NCBI RefSeq assembly: GCF_003515685.1
Contig: NZ_QWEG01000005.1
Location: forward strand, 248,001-312,000
Reading direction: 5' to 3'
From: Neobacillus notoginsengisoli
GTDB lineage: Bacteria; Bacillota; Bacilli; Bacillales; Cytobacillaceae
DNA: 64,000 nt
Both the position numbers and the translations under genes were made by a program. How positions within the stretch are numbered: the first letter of the stretch is position 1; each line of letters starts with the position of its first letter. Shown here in pieces: positions 9,369 to 17,203 of the stretch. The notes under the pieces are model-generated. The model worked only from the letters and a program-made list of their open reading frames with translations, searched no databases and was not told where the DNA came from.

Positions 9369-10454
9369 ATGCAAAAAAATGATAGGAAATCACGGTTACA
9401 ATATTTTGAGGTAATCACTTTATACTGCCTTGCCCGATTACAAGGTGAGCGGACGATGTACTCAATATTCCATTTGCTTAAAGGAAAAAAATCTGCTCAA
9501 ACCATCCAGGATGCCCATCTTTTTTCATTAACAGAGCTGTTTCACACGTATAGTACACTGGATAGACGGCAGCTTGAAATCACAATCGGCAAATTGCTGA
9601 ATGAAAATCTTATAAAAGAAAATTTCGGCCAGCGGTACTTCCTTACAGATAAAGGGACAGGCTGTCTCAGATTGGCACTTGAATCCACTCCTCTGCCACT
9701 ACATTTAAATGGCTTAAAATATCATCAATCTGGACAAAAAGTTTGGGAGAGGCTTTCCTTGCTTGTTCAAGTTTGTTCATATTTTTCCAGGGAAGACTCG
9801 AGTTATGTACCTATTCAAAAGAACCGTGACACCCAGAAGTGGCTGAAATCTTTCATTCGCAACATGGACCAACAAGAACGTGCAAATCTGCCCGGCAGGC
9901 TGCTTAATGAACTAATAAGCCTATTGGAGGAGGAAAGAAATGTAATCCCCGAAGTGCTGGTGCTGCGACTTTCCGGATACCGGTCAGCAGGTATGACACC
10001 ACATCAGGCTGCGATTGAACTGGATATGGATGTATTTCATTATCATCTTGAATTTATGGGTACTCTTCATTACTTATGCAAAATTTCCTCAAAGCAAAGA
10101 GATAAATACCCTCTATTAAGCCTTTTGGACGAAGAGACAGGTGAGGGCCGTTCGCTGACTCATTCTGCAAAGCAAACTTTTAAATTTTTAAAAGAAGGAT
10201 TAAATGTTGCTTCTATTGCAGCAGTAAGAGATCTGAAGGTCAATACAGTTGAGGACCATATTGTTGAAATTGCTTTGAACATAAAAAACTTTTCAATCGA
10301 CCCTTTTGTTTCAATTGAAGAACAGAAAAAAATTATTGACTTGGCATCTCGTACCGCTACAAAGCAGCTTCGGATTTTAAAAGAGCAGGCAGGAGAAACC
10401 TCCTATTTCAAAATCCGCCTGGTTCTTGCAAAGCTTGGTGACCAATCATGCTAG
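9369..10454 (+). CDS. ypbB: YpbB, helix-turn-helix protein partnered with RecS
   Basis: Cytoplasmic protein of 361 residues. The C-terminal part (about 250-330) is a helix-turn-helix of the type often fused to helicases (LTHSAKQTFKFLKEGLNVAS, then AAVRDLKVNTVEDHIVEIAL). The N-terminal half has no domain I recognise with certainty. It overlaps recS by seven bases, so the two are almost certainly co-translated and may act together on DNA. ATG 9369 is preceded by GGTGATGAG; no better start is seen. Molecular role unknown. Confidence 0.85.
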   Translation: MQKNDRKSRLQYFEVITLYCLARLQGERTMYSIFHLLKGKKSAQTIQDAHLFSLTELFHTYSTLDRRQLEITIGKLLNENLIKENFGQRYFLTDKGTGCLRLALESTPLPLHLNGLKYHQSGQKVWERLSLLVQVCSYFSREDSSYVPIQKNRDTQKWLKSFIRNMDQQERANLPGRLLNELISLLEEERNVIPEVLVLRLSGYRSAGMTPHQAAIELDMDVFHYHLEFMGTLHYLCKISSKQRDKYPLLSLLDEETGEGRSLTHSAKQTFKFLKEGLNVASIAAVRDLKVNTVEDHIVEIALNIKNFSIDPFVSIEEQKKIIDLASRTATKQLRILKEQAGETSYFKIRLVLAKLGDQSC

Positions 10455-11947
10455 ATCAAATGTTATATAAATACTATGGATATACATCCTTCAGAACTGG
10501 GCAAAGGGAAACCATCCAATCATTATTGGATGGCCACAATACGCTTGCTATGCTTCCAACGGGTACTGGAAAGTCCATTTGCTTTGAGCTTGCCGGTTAT
10601 ATGATGGAAGGAATTGTGCTGATCATTTCACCGCTGTTGTCGTTAATGCAGGATCAGGTTGAGCAGATGATGAAAAGAGGAGAAAAAAGAGTGGTGGCCC
10701 TGAATTCCTTCTTGAGCCCGATTGAGAAGAGACGTGTCTTGGCTAATCTTCAAAGCTATAAGTTTATTTTCCTCTCACCCGAGATGCTCGGCTTTGGAAA
10801 CGTAATAGAAAAGCTAAAGAATCTGAAGCTTTCGTTGCTTGTAATAGATGAAGCACACTGCATTTCCCAATGGGGATATGATTTCAGGCCTGACTATTTA
10901 AAGCTAGGAACGTTCAGGGAAAGGATTGGTTCCCCACTTACGCTAGCTCTGACTGCTACCGCAACCCCTGAAGTTAGAGATGACATTTTAAAGAAATTGT
11001 GTGTTAGGGATGCCACTAGGATAGAGGCGAGTGTGAACCGGCCGAACATAGCATTCCATATTGAAAAGATGGAACATGAACACGAAAAAAAACAGAGAGC
11101 AATAGACTTGGCAAAAAGTTTAAAACAACCAGGTATCATTTACTTTTCAAGTAAAAAGGCCGCTGAGCAACTGGCACAATTATTAAGGGAAAACGGATTG
11201 ACGCGTACCATGGCCTATCATGGAGGCCTCGATCAGGAGCAGAGAATTCTTATCCAAGAGCAGTTCATTAATGGCCAGCTTGATATTATTTGCGCCACAA
11301 GCGCTTTCGGGATGGGGATAAACAAAGTGGATATCCGTTATATTATCCACTACCATATGCCAATGCAAATTGAATCATACCTTCAGGAAGTGGGAAGGGC
11401 AGGAAGGGATGGGGAGCCTTCTGTCGCCATATTGCTATATGCCGAAGGGGACGAGCAGCTTCAGTTCTTTTTAGCGGAAGGGGAGTTACCTTCCATTCGC
11501 CAGTTGGATGATTTCTTTTCATACATGCAATTGAATAGCATGGAAAAAGAGGATGAGCGCATCTTTGAGGAGGCCGCAACAGCGAACGGGCTAACAGAAA
11601 CCCAATGGAGGTGGTTGGCGGCATATCTTAATGATGAAACTGCTACTACTTATGAGGAGATCGCAGATAAGGCAAAAAGCTATGTGATAGCGAGAAACTC
11701 AGCGAAGATGGAAAACATCAAACGAATGAAACAATGGATTAACACGGATGGATGCCTTCGGAATTATTTATTGAGATATTTTTATGAAAGTGAACTGCCT
11801 GAGTTGGGGACTCATTGCTGTGATTTTTGCGGACTCGATCTTCATTTCTATAAAGGAAGTGTGACAGGGTTGCCACGTAGGCAGGAAAACACGAATTGGA
11901 AAGAAAGGCTGACGGTACTGCTGATAGGTGAATTACATGAAGAATAA
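10448..11947 (+). CDS. recS: RecS, RecQ-family DNA helicase
   Basis: Superfamily 2 ATP-dependent 3'-5' DNA helicase of 499 residues. Motif 0 (YYGYTSFRTGQRETI), Walker A (LPTGTGKSICFE, near residue 40), DEAH box (VIDEAHCISQWGYDFRPDY, near 134), motif III (ALTATAT), motif V (ATSAFGMGINKVDIRYIIHY) and motif VI (QEVGRAGRDGE) are all present. The zinc-binding cysteines of RecQ remain near the C-terminus (GCLRNYL and HCCDFCG). No HRDC domain is seen, as in the shorter Bacillus paralogue RecS. It overlaps ypbB upstream and ypbD downstream. Confidence 0.95.
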   Translation: MLDQMLYKYYGYTSFRTGQRETIQSLLDGHNTLAMLPTGTGKSICFELAGYMMEGIVLIISPLLSLMQDQVEQMMKRGEKRVVALNSFLSPIEKRRVLANLQSYKFIFLSPEMLGFGNVIEKLKNLKLSLLVIDEAHCISQWGYDFRPDYLKLGTFRERIGSPLTLALTATATPEVRDDILKKLCVRDATRIEASVNRPNIAFHIEKMEHEHEKKQRAIDLAKSLKQPGIIYFSSKKAAEQLAQLLRENGLTRTMAYHGGLDQEQRILIQEQFINGQLDIICATSAFGMGINKVDIRYIIHYHMPMQIESYLQEVGRAGRDGEPSVAILLYAEGDEQLQFFLAEGELPSIRQLDDFFSYMQLNSMEKEDERIFEEAATANGLTETQWRWLAAYLNDETATTYEEIADKAKSYVIARNSAKMENIKRMKQWINTDGCLRNYLLRYFYESELPELGTHCCDFCGLDLHFYKGSVTGLPRRQENTNWKERLTVLLIGELHEE

Positions 11948-12533
11948 ACACAAGGAATTAATAGGGCAATTAACAGACAAGGAACTGCTTTTCCACTTGT
12001 ATGCAACCCAATTGTTTCTCCTTGCAATTTCATTAGTATTGAGTATGGTCCTACCCGGGAAAACAAGGATTCTTGGGTTGTTTGACTGGGGAGACAAAGC
12101 CGTTATTACAATTGGGATTCCTGCGGGGTTGGCTATCGTTATCCTTGATCTTATATTAATGAAAATACTTCCGCCTTCCTATTTTGATGATGGTGGATTA
12201 AATGATAAAATTTTTTCCGGAAGAAGCCTTCCCCATATTGTTTTTATAGCCGGGGTTGTTGCTGTTAGTGAAGAAATTCTTTTTAGGGGAATTATTCAGG
12301 AAAAAACCGGTTTGTTTATCGCAAGTATCATTTTTGCCGTCATTCATTACCGTTATTTGTTTAATTGGTTTTTATTTTTGAATATTGTGGTGCTCAGCTT
12401 TTTTATCGGAGCCATTTATTACTGGACAGGGAACCTTGCTGTTACAGTTACTATGCATTTTGTTATAGATTGCTTCCTGGGGATGATATTGAAAGTGAAA
12501 AATGGAAAAGGGGGTTTGGGAAATGAATCATGA
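11937..12533 (+). CDS. ypbD: YpbD, CPBP-family intramembrane protease-like protein
   Basis: Membrane protein of 198 residues with several helices and the CPBP (Abi/CAAX-protease-like) motifs: SEEILFRG near residue 110, FAVIHYRY near 135 and HFVIDC near 180. The Glu pair and histidines form the putative active site; substrates are unknown. ATG 11937 follows GATAGGTG; an in-frame GTG at 11928 is part of that ribosome site. It overlaps the recS end by 11 bases and the ypbE start by 11, so it sits in the ypbB-recS-ypbD-ypbE operon. Confidence 0.9.
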   Translation: MKNKHKELIGQLTDKELLFHLYATQLFLLAISLVLSMVLPGKTRILGLFDWGDKAVITIGIPAGLAIVILDLILMKILPPSYFDDGGLNDKIFSGRSLPHIVFIAGVVAVSEEILFRGIIQEKTGLFIASIIFAVIHYRYLFNWFLFLNIVVLSFFIGAIYYWTGNLAVTVTMHFVIDCFLGMILKVKNGKGGLGNES

Positions 12534-13242
12534 CGAATCCTATCGTGAACAAATCGAAAAACATCGGCAGAGGATTGAAAAGGTAAAGACGCCGGACCCA
12601 ATATCCTCAGCGCTCCCTCCAAGGGAAAGAGCCCATCGCCATAAAAAAAAGAAAACAGCTGTGAAACTAAAATATCCAGTCATCCGGCTGCTTGTTCTGT
12701 TCTTTATCCTCCTGCCTCTTACTGTATTTTCCATTATCTCTTATATGAGTGAAAACAGAGCAAAGCCAACAAATGTAGTTGGAGGGTATGATACGGTAAG
12801 CTTGGATGATGGGGAGAAGCAAAGCGTGAAAACGTCTGGGAATGGCGAAAATGACCAAGGATCAATCGATGAAGAGAATCCGGGAGTTGGGCCTGAACAG
12901 CCGGAAAGAAACAAGCCTGGTATGGAAGAGGTCACTCCAGCACCGCCAGCCAAGGATTCCTTATCAGGTTCCGATGGGAAAGATGGAGAACAGCCCGAAA
13001 AACCTGCTGTAAAACCAAGCTCATCGAACAAAGCCGAGGCCGGACAAGGGAGTTCTGATGAACAGTCGAATAAAAGTGGTGAAAAGACCATTTTTCATAC
13101 TGTTAAACCGGGTGAAACATTGTTCAGAATTGCAATGACCTATTATAAGTCCCAGGATGGGATCGAAAAAATACGTGCTGCAAACGGAATTAACGGCAAC
13201 GAAATTCAAGTAGGCGAAACGCTTAAGGTTCCCATTCATTGA
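12523..13242 (+). CDS. ypbE: YpbE, membrane-anchored LysM protein
   Basis: Product of 239 residues: a basic cytoplasmic N-terminus, one membrane segment (about 51-68), a long hydrophilic linker rich in Pro, Gly, Ser, Glu and Lys (about 75-190), and a C-terminal LysM domain (FHTVKPGETLFRIAMTYYKS onward). It probably binds peptidoglycan outside the membrane. ATG 12523 follows AGGGGG. Its TGA stop is immediately followed by the right end of a TnpB element; the LysM domain looks complete, so the insertion seems not to have truncated it. Confidence 0.9.
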   Translation: MNHDESYREQIEKHRQRIEKVKTPDPISSALPPRERAHRHKKKKTAVKLKYPVIRLLVLFFILLPLTVFSIISYMSENRAKPTNVVGGYDTVSLDDGEKQSVKTSGNGENDQGSIDEENPGVGPEQPERNKPGMEEVTPAPPAKDSLSGSDGKDGEQPEKPAVKPSSSNKAEAGQGSSDEQSNKSGEKTIFHTVKPGETLFRIAMTYYKSQDGIEKIRAANGINGNEIQVGETLKVPIH

Positions 13243-13600
13243 ACTACCCACCTACCAGCTAACGCTGGTTGAGGAAGGGGATTCTAACCACCTTACGGCG
13301 GTTAAAACCTTAACCGTTCAACGGGTTAAGTGTTCTGAACGATTACCGGACATGCAGAATGTTACCACTCTACGACCTTTGCAAGCCCTACAACCCATAG
13401 GGGTTTTCAAACAAACATCGGTACACCATCCGTTCGTCGGACAGACATATGGGTAAGAGGAACCTATCGCAATGCACCCGATTCCCTAGACCGGCGATTG
13501 TTACCCAGGACAATCTCAACATCTGCACTGGTGTTGGGAGTAAAGAACCGGTGCGACAGGTTCCATTATGCATTATGCTAACTTGGACAACAATTTCCGT
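13243..13600 (-). ncRNA. Predicted TnpB guide RNA (omega/reRNA) at the right end
   Basis: TnpB systems encode their guide RNA in the tnpB 3' end and the transposon right end. This stretch has no coding frame and is strongly structured: ACCAGC/GCTGGT (13254-13269), TAACCACC/GGCGGTTA (13285-13304, one mismatch) and CTTAACCG/CGGGTTAAG (about 13310-13330), plus longer-range pairing potential toward 13572. Read leftward the scaffold ends ...GGTGGGTAGTTC, and the guide would continue into ypbE antisense as AATGAATGGGAACCTTAAGC. The 5' end is unknown. Strand and role are inferred from family knowledge. Confidence 0.6.
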
Positions 13601-15238
13601 TCGTTCTCTCGGAGAGAGGGCAGCTTCGTGTTGATCCCCTTAAAAGGCTTGTTCACGTTGTAAAGCTCATAGAACGCATTTGTGCTTATTTTTATCCGTT
13701 TGTTTAAAGTGGACCATTTCTTCCAATGGTGTGCATCTTTCTTTCCAACATAGTCTTTAAGCACCTTTGGTGCTTTTTCTTTATATCCCAATCCACGCCG
13801 GCCGATGGTGAAGGCTGCCGACTGGTGGATGGAAATGCCCAATTTACGCATATACTTCATTTTCCCTGAAATGGACGTGAAAGCCGGATGGACGATGATG
13901 ACTTCGACCCCCATCTTTTCGGCACGGTTTAAAATCGCATTGGACATTTTGCGATAGGCGAATACACTCTTTGAGCGAATGGCATTTTTGTTGCCATATG
14001 CATCGCCAGTTTTAGATAGGCTGGTGTCGATATCTTCGATGACAATGGGTTTGTTGTTCTGTACTGCATAATCCACCAAGGCAATCGCTTCCTGTTCAAT
14101 AATTTTGACAGACTGTCCGCTGGATTTACCTTTTAAAGAAAAGGAAGCTTTTTCTGTGCCTAGTAAATTTCCATCCTTTTTCACGTTTGCAATAGCGAAG
14201 TGGTCTACGTTAAGATCCACTCCAATGACGCCATCCGAAGTAGAAAAATTGATATACTCCTTATTTTCTACATCGACCAAGCACTTGATGATGAAATAAC
14301 CGCCATAGCCTTCAATGGACCAGGAGATGGGTTTGCCGAACTCTTTTTTGTTTTTGCAGGAAGTTTGGTTCAGGATGGCCTTATCAACACGTTCCTGGCC
14401 GTATGGGAATACGACATTTGGGAACGTGACAATGTTCCCTCTGGTTGAACGCATACTCAGTTCTTTCTTCTCGAGATTATAGCTAAATACAAAATTCCCA
14501 CTGCCGGCATCTTTCCGGCCGGAGATCAGGATCCGTTTGTTCCGCTTTTGTATATATAGGGATTTCCATTCTTCGTGGGAAGAATAGGAATCTTTCTTCG
14601 TGAATTGGGATTTAAATAGCTTTTTCCCACCGAACACAACGCTTGGGATATGTTTGCCACGATTGAAACGTTTTTGTTCTAAACGAAAAAGGCGATGTTC
14701 CAAACGCCCGATTTTTGCTTTCAATTGTTTTATTCTGATTTCCAAATACTGATGTTCGAATAGATACGAGTTTAGCCAAATAAGGGTTTCTTTCTTTTTA
14801 GTTAGAGACCCCACTTGGATGAAGCTTGTATTTGAGGTTCTTGGGAAACCGCAGGTTTACATTGATAAGACTATCTTTAATGGAAAGGAACTGAGTCGGG
14901 ATTCTTCTTTCGTTCTGGAGTTTCTTCTTTAATTTGGTTATCTTCGTTTCATCTTGCTTTATGTAGAGTTTTTGTAATTCTTCCTGGGAGGAGAAAAGAG
15001 CTCTTGCTTCTCGGACAGCACTGTTTGCATAATAATCATTCAGGCCAAATTTTTGTTTTACAACGAGGTGAATGCTTTTTTTATGCAACTTCTTTTTTAA
15101 GCGTTTCTCACGGACTAGTGTTTGAAACACGAAGTGTTTCGCCTGGTTGAAAAGGTGCATATTGTGTTCGATTTGAACAAGGAAAGACGGTTCCATTTCG
15201 GTTTTACGGATTCGTCTTGAAAAAAAGGTTTTCTGCAT
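13573..15238 (-). pseudogene. tnpB: tnpB-related RNA-guided nuclease gene, frameshifted
   Basis: Two minus-strand frames together encode about 560 residues: 15238-14798 (146 residues, starting MQKTFFSRRIRK after GGAGAAAGG) and 14814-13573 (413 residues). They overlap at a G4 run (plus-strand CCCC at 14809-14812); deleting one G joins them as ...HPSGSLTKKK. Residue numbers below are for the second part. RuvC-I Asp is D200 (GVIGVDLNVDHF) and RuvC-II Glu is E260 (PIVIEDID). At the RuvC-III position the sequence reads GISIHQSAAFTIGRRGLG, with H330 where classical TnpB has Asp, and there is no CxxC zinc ribbon. This fits the group annotated as IS605 accessory TnpB-related proteins. A programmed frameshift or a sequence error is possible. 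Confidence 0.8.
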
Positions 15239-15351
15239 CCTTTCTCCTCCCTTCAGGAACATTTGTTCGTTGATATTATTATAGCAGGAGAAGAAGGGTG
15301 ACACCTAACAAAACGAGTAATTTTTTTACAAAACACCTTTTGAAAAGCGAA

Positions 15352-15420
15352 GCCGAATCATCCCCCACCTATTCCCTGGGCTAAGCCCTTCCAGCTCCTT
15401 GAGGAGGGGGTCTTCTCGGC
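15352..15420. repeat. Left-end palindrome of the TnpB element
   Basis: GCCGA (15352-15356) faces TCGGC (15416-15420) and CCCCC (15362-15366) faces GGGGG (15406-15410). Inside are GGGCTAAGCCC (15378-15388) and CTCCTTGAGGAG (15394-15405). A branched imperfect palindrome is typical of IS200/IS605 ends, which are recognised as single-stranded hairpins. Confidence 0.65.
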
Positions 15421-15550
15421 TGTAATGATAAATACTGCAAAATGCCTTCCGTTCTCCTTCATAATCAGCTGGACATGTCCATATAGTGTAACTAGAAGGC
15501 CGATAATAGATTGTCCTATGCCGGCCAATCGAGGTGATTGGGGGGAGAGT

Positions 15551-16009
15551 ATGGAAGAACCCATTAGAAAGCTTGATGAGCGAACAGACTACGCAACGAA
15601 ACAAATGCTCGATAACGTAGTCAAGCGAAAGAAAAAGTTCGAAAAGGCAAAATTGAAGCATCATGTATCGATTGCAGCGGCACTTATGGTGGCCGGCGTA
15701 TTTCTCGCATATACCTACTATACGGTAGTCCTGAATTATTCTTATTCTTTTTATTCGATGTTTTCAGCTTTTGTTCAAAAAGGGACGAATTTTTATTTAC
15801 TTATTACGACATTTTCACTTTATGGGATGATGATCATCTTCAAGGAACAAAGGGATAAAAAGGAAAAGGAATATCACGAATTAAGGTGCGAAATTGTTGA
15901 CAGAAGTAAAGATCTCTGGAAAAAAGAAGATGAGTGGAAATCAAGGCATCTAGTTTTCGAGATGATGAAAAGAGAATATGATATTAATCTATATCATGAG
16001 AAAAAATAA
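15551..16009 (+). CDS. ypbF: YpbF, two-helix membrane protein
   Basis: Protein of 152 residues with a charged N-terminus, two membrane segments (about 39-60 and 77-98) and a long charged cytoplasmic C-terminal helix. It matches Bacillus YpbF (DUF2663, as I recall) in length, layout and position after ypbE. ATG 15551 follows GGGGGGAGAGT. Function unknown. The TnpB element now separates it from the ypbB-ypbE operon, so it may rely on its own promoter. Inverted repeats GGCCG/CGGCC and CCAATC/GATTGG (15527-15541) lie just upstream. Confidence 0.82.
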   Translation: MEEPIRKLDERTDYATKQMLDNVVKRKKKFEKAKLKHHVSIAAALMVAGVFLAYTYYTVVLNYSYSFYSMFSAFVQKGTNFYLLITTFSLYGMMIIFKEQRDKKEKEYHELRCEIVDRSKDLWKKEDEWKSRHLVFEMMKREYDINLYHEKK

Positions 16010-16012
16010 CAT

Positions 16013-16047
16013 CAGCCCGGGGGTTAATCCTAAGGGCTGTTTCTGTT
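16013..16047 (+). terminator. Terminator after ypbF
   Basis: CAGCCC (16013-16018) pairs with GGGCTG (16034-16039), followed by TTTCTGTT. Confidence 0.6.
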
Positions 16048-16135
16048 AGCGGAGATGATAAGATTCTTTTTTAAAAAAGGATTTGCCTTACGATTGTTGA
16101 ATATTAGATAAAGGACTTTAAAAAGAGGTGATGAA

Positions 16136-16771
16136 ATGTTTGTTAAAAGCATTATGATTCCTAAACACGATACCCATACTGTCCAGAGTAGTGAAAATGT
16201 AAAGAAAGCACTGGAATGCCTGGAAGAGCATCAAATTGATGGCTTGCCTATTCTTGATGGTGAAAATTATGATGGAATTATTACCCGCGCTGGAATTTAT
16301 GAAGAGTTTTTCCTGTCTGGAAAGCCGAAAGAAGAGTTTCTGAAAGAAACGTCTGTTGCGGATATCGCGACGCATAGGGATGTTTTTCTTGAAGGCAGTG
16401 AGATGTTAGAGAACACATTGATGACCCTAAGGAAGTTCCCCTTGTTGGCGGTTGTGGACCAAGAGCGGAGATTTCTTGGGGCTGTTACTAGGTACGAAGT
16501 TCTTAAACAATTCGAAAGCGCATTTGGTATGAATCGCCCCGGTGTTAGAATCGCTTTCACGTCCGTGGAAACGGAAGGAAGAATTGCCCGCCTGGCCGAG
16601 ATTGCCCATCAATTCCATGAACATATTATTTCACTTGTTACGTTTGATGAAACAGACAAACTGGTGAGAAGAATTGTCATGAAGGTTGAGAAGAAAGACA
16701 ATATTGATCGGTTTATTAAAAAGCTGGAGGAACACGGTTTTCGGATTCTGAATATACATGAAGACTTTTAA
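16136..16771 (+). CDS. CBS-pair protein with C-terminal ACT-like domain
   Basis: Soluble protein of 211 residues. Two CBS motifs (about 1-60 and 72-125) form a Bateman module that commonly binds adenine nucleotides, including cyclic di-AMP in some Bacillus proteins. The C-terminal part (about 138-211: PGVRIAFTSVETEGRIARLA to FRILNIHEDF) looks like an ACT regulatory fold. The layout resembles AcuB of B. subtilis, but sequence and locus differ, so I give no symbol. AGAGGTGAT precedes the ATG. It is flanked by two terminators and seems monocistronic. Ligand unknown. Confidence 0.8.
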   Translation: MFVKSIMIPKHDTHTVQSSENVKKALECLEEHQIDGLPILDGENYDGIITRAGIYEEFFLSGKPKEEFLKETSVADIATHRDVFLEGSEMLENTLMTLRKFPLLAVVDQERRFLGAVTRYEVLKQFESAFGMNRPGVRIAFTSVETEGRIARLAEIAHQFHEHIISLVTFDETDKLVRRIVMKVEKKDNIDRFIKKLEEHGFRILNIHEDF

Positions 16772-16791
16772 AAGGTAAATTTGTCCGGCAT

Positions 16792-16821
16792 CCCTCATAC
16801 ATTTGTGTATGGGGTTTTTTT
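16792..16821 (+). terminator. Terminator after the CBS gene
   Basis: CCCTCATACA and TGTATGGGG pair (one G-U) and are followed by a T7 run. Confidence 0.88.
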
Positions 16822-17184
16822 ATGATTTATTCCATGTGGGGTTTGGTTCTTTCGTATATATGTGGTTATTTATTCATTGAATGGGCTGCCCTTGAGGGTG
16901 CTTTCACGATTGATGCTATATTATAAGAGCTCATCTTACATCCTGTTAAATATCTTGCATCCACTATTGCAGGTTTCACAGGAATCGCGATCAATGCTCG
17001 TCTTATCAGGAGAATCATAAATTGGCGAAAAAGCGAAGGGGAATATTCCACCCGGCATGCTTTTATGGTAACGGGGTCTTGTCTTGCTTTAGTATTTACG
17101 GCACTTTATGCGTTCTCCCCCATACACGCTCTTCTTTACTTCGGATTCAGCCTGATTTATGGTATTCTTTCCATATACTTTTAG
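16822..17184 (+). pseudogene. Decayed gene for a small polytopic membrane protein
   Basis: A single frame of 121 codons reads as a membrane protein apart from TAA at codon 35 (16924-16926). Before it: a hydrophobic helix (WGLVLSYICGYLFIEWAAL). After it: KYLASTIAGFTGIAINARLI, a basic loop, then two hydrophobic stretches (FMVTGSCLALVFTALYAF; LLYFGFSLIYGILSIYF) to TAG. The frame begins directly behind a terminator without a convincing ribosome site, so it is probably not translated. Codon use and hydrophobic pattern continue smoothly across the stop, which argues for recent decay. Family not recognised. Confidence 0.45.
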
Positions 17185-17203
17185 TGTGAGAGGGGCAATT
17201 AGG

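Larger units (their letters stand above)
13243..15426 (-). mobile_element. TnpB-only IS200/IS605-like element
   Basis: About 2.2 kb inserted between ypbE and ypbF. It carries one minus-strand tnpB-related gene and no TnpA Y1 transposase, so it is non-autonomous for movement. Left end (high coordinates): a cruciform-capable segment at 15352-15420. Right end (low coordinates): serial hairpins at 13254-13330 that abut the ypbE stop codon. On the minus strand TTTAT (15432-15428) precedes the left end, resembling known IS605-family target and TAM motifs. Joining CATT of ypbE to GATAAATA at 15427 restores CAT TGA TAA, a plausible empty site. Boundaries are good to a few bases only. Confidence 0.75.

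Noticed and set aside
13449-13634. Plus-strand frame inside the TnpB right end
   Set aside because: It lies over structured right-end DNA, lacks a ribosome site and crosses the tnpB 3' end.
16866-17051. Minus-strand frame opposite the decayed membrane-protein gene
   Set aside because: No ribosome site and no plausible product; the plus-strand frame carries the hydrophobic pattern.
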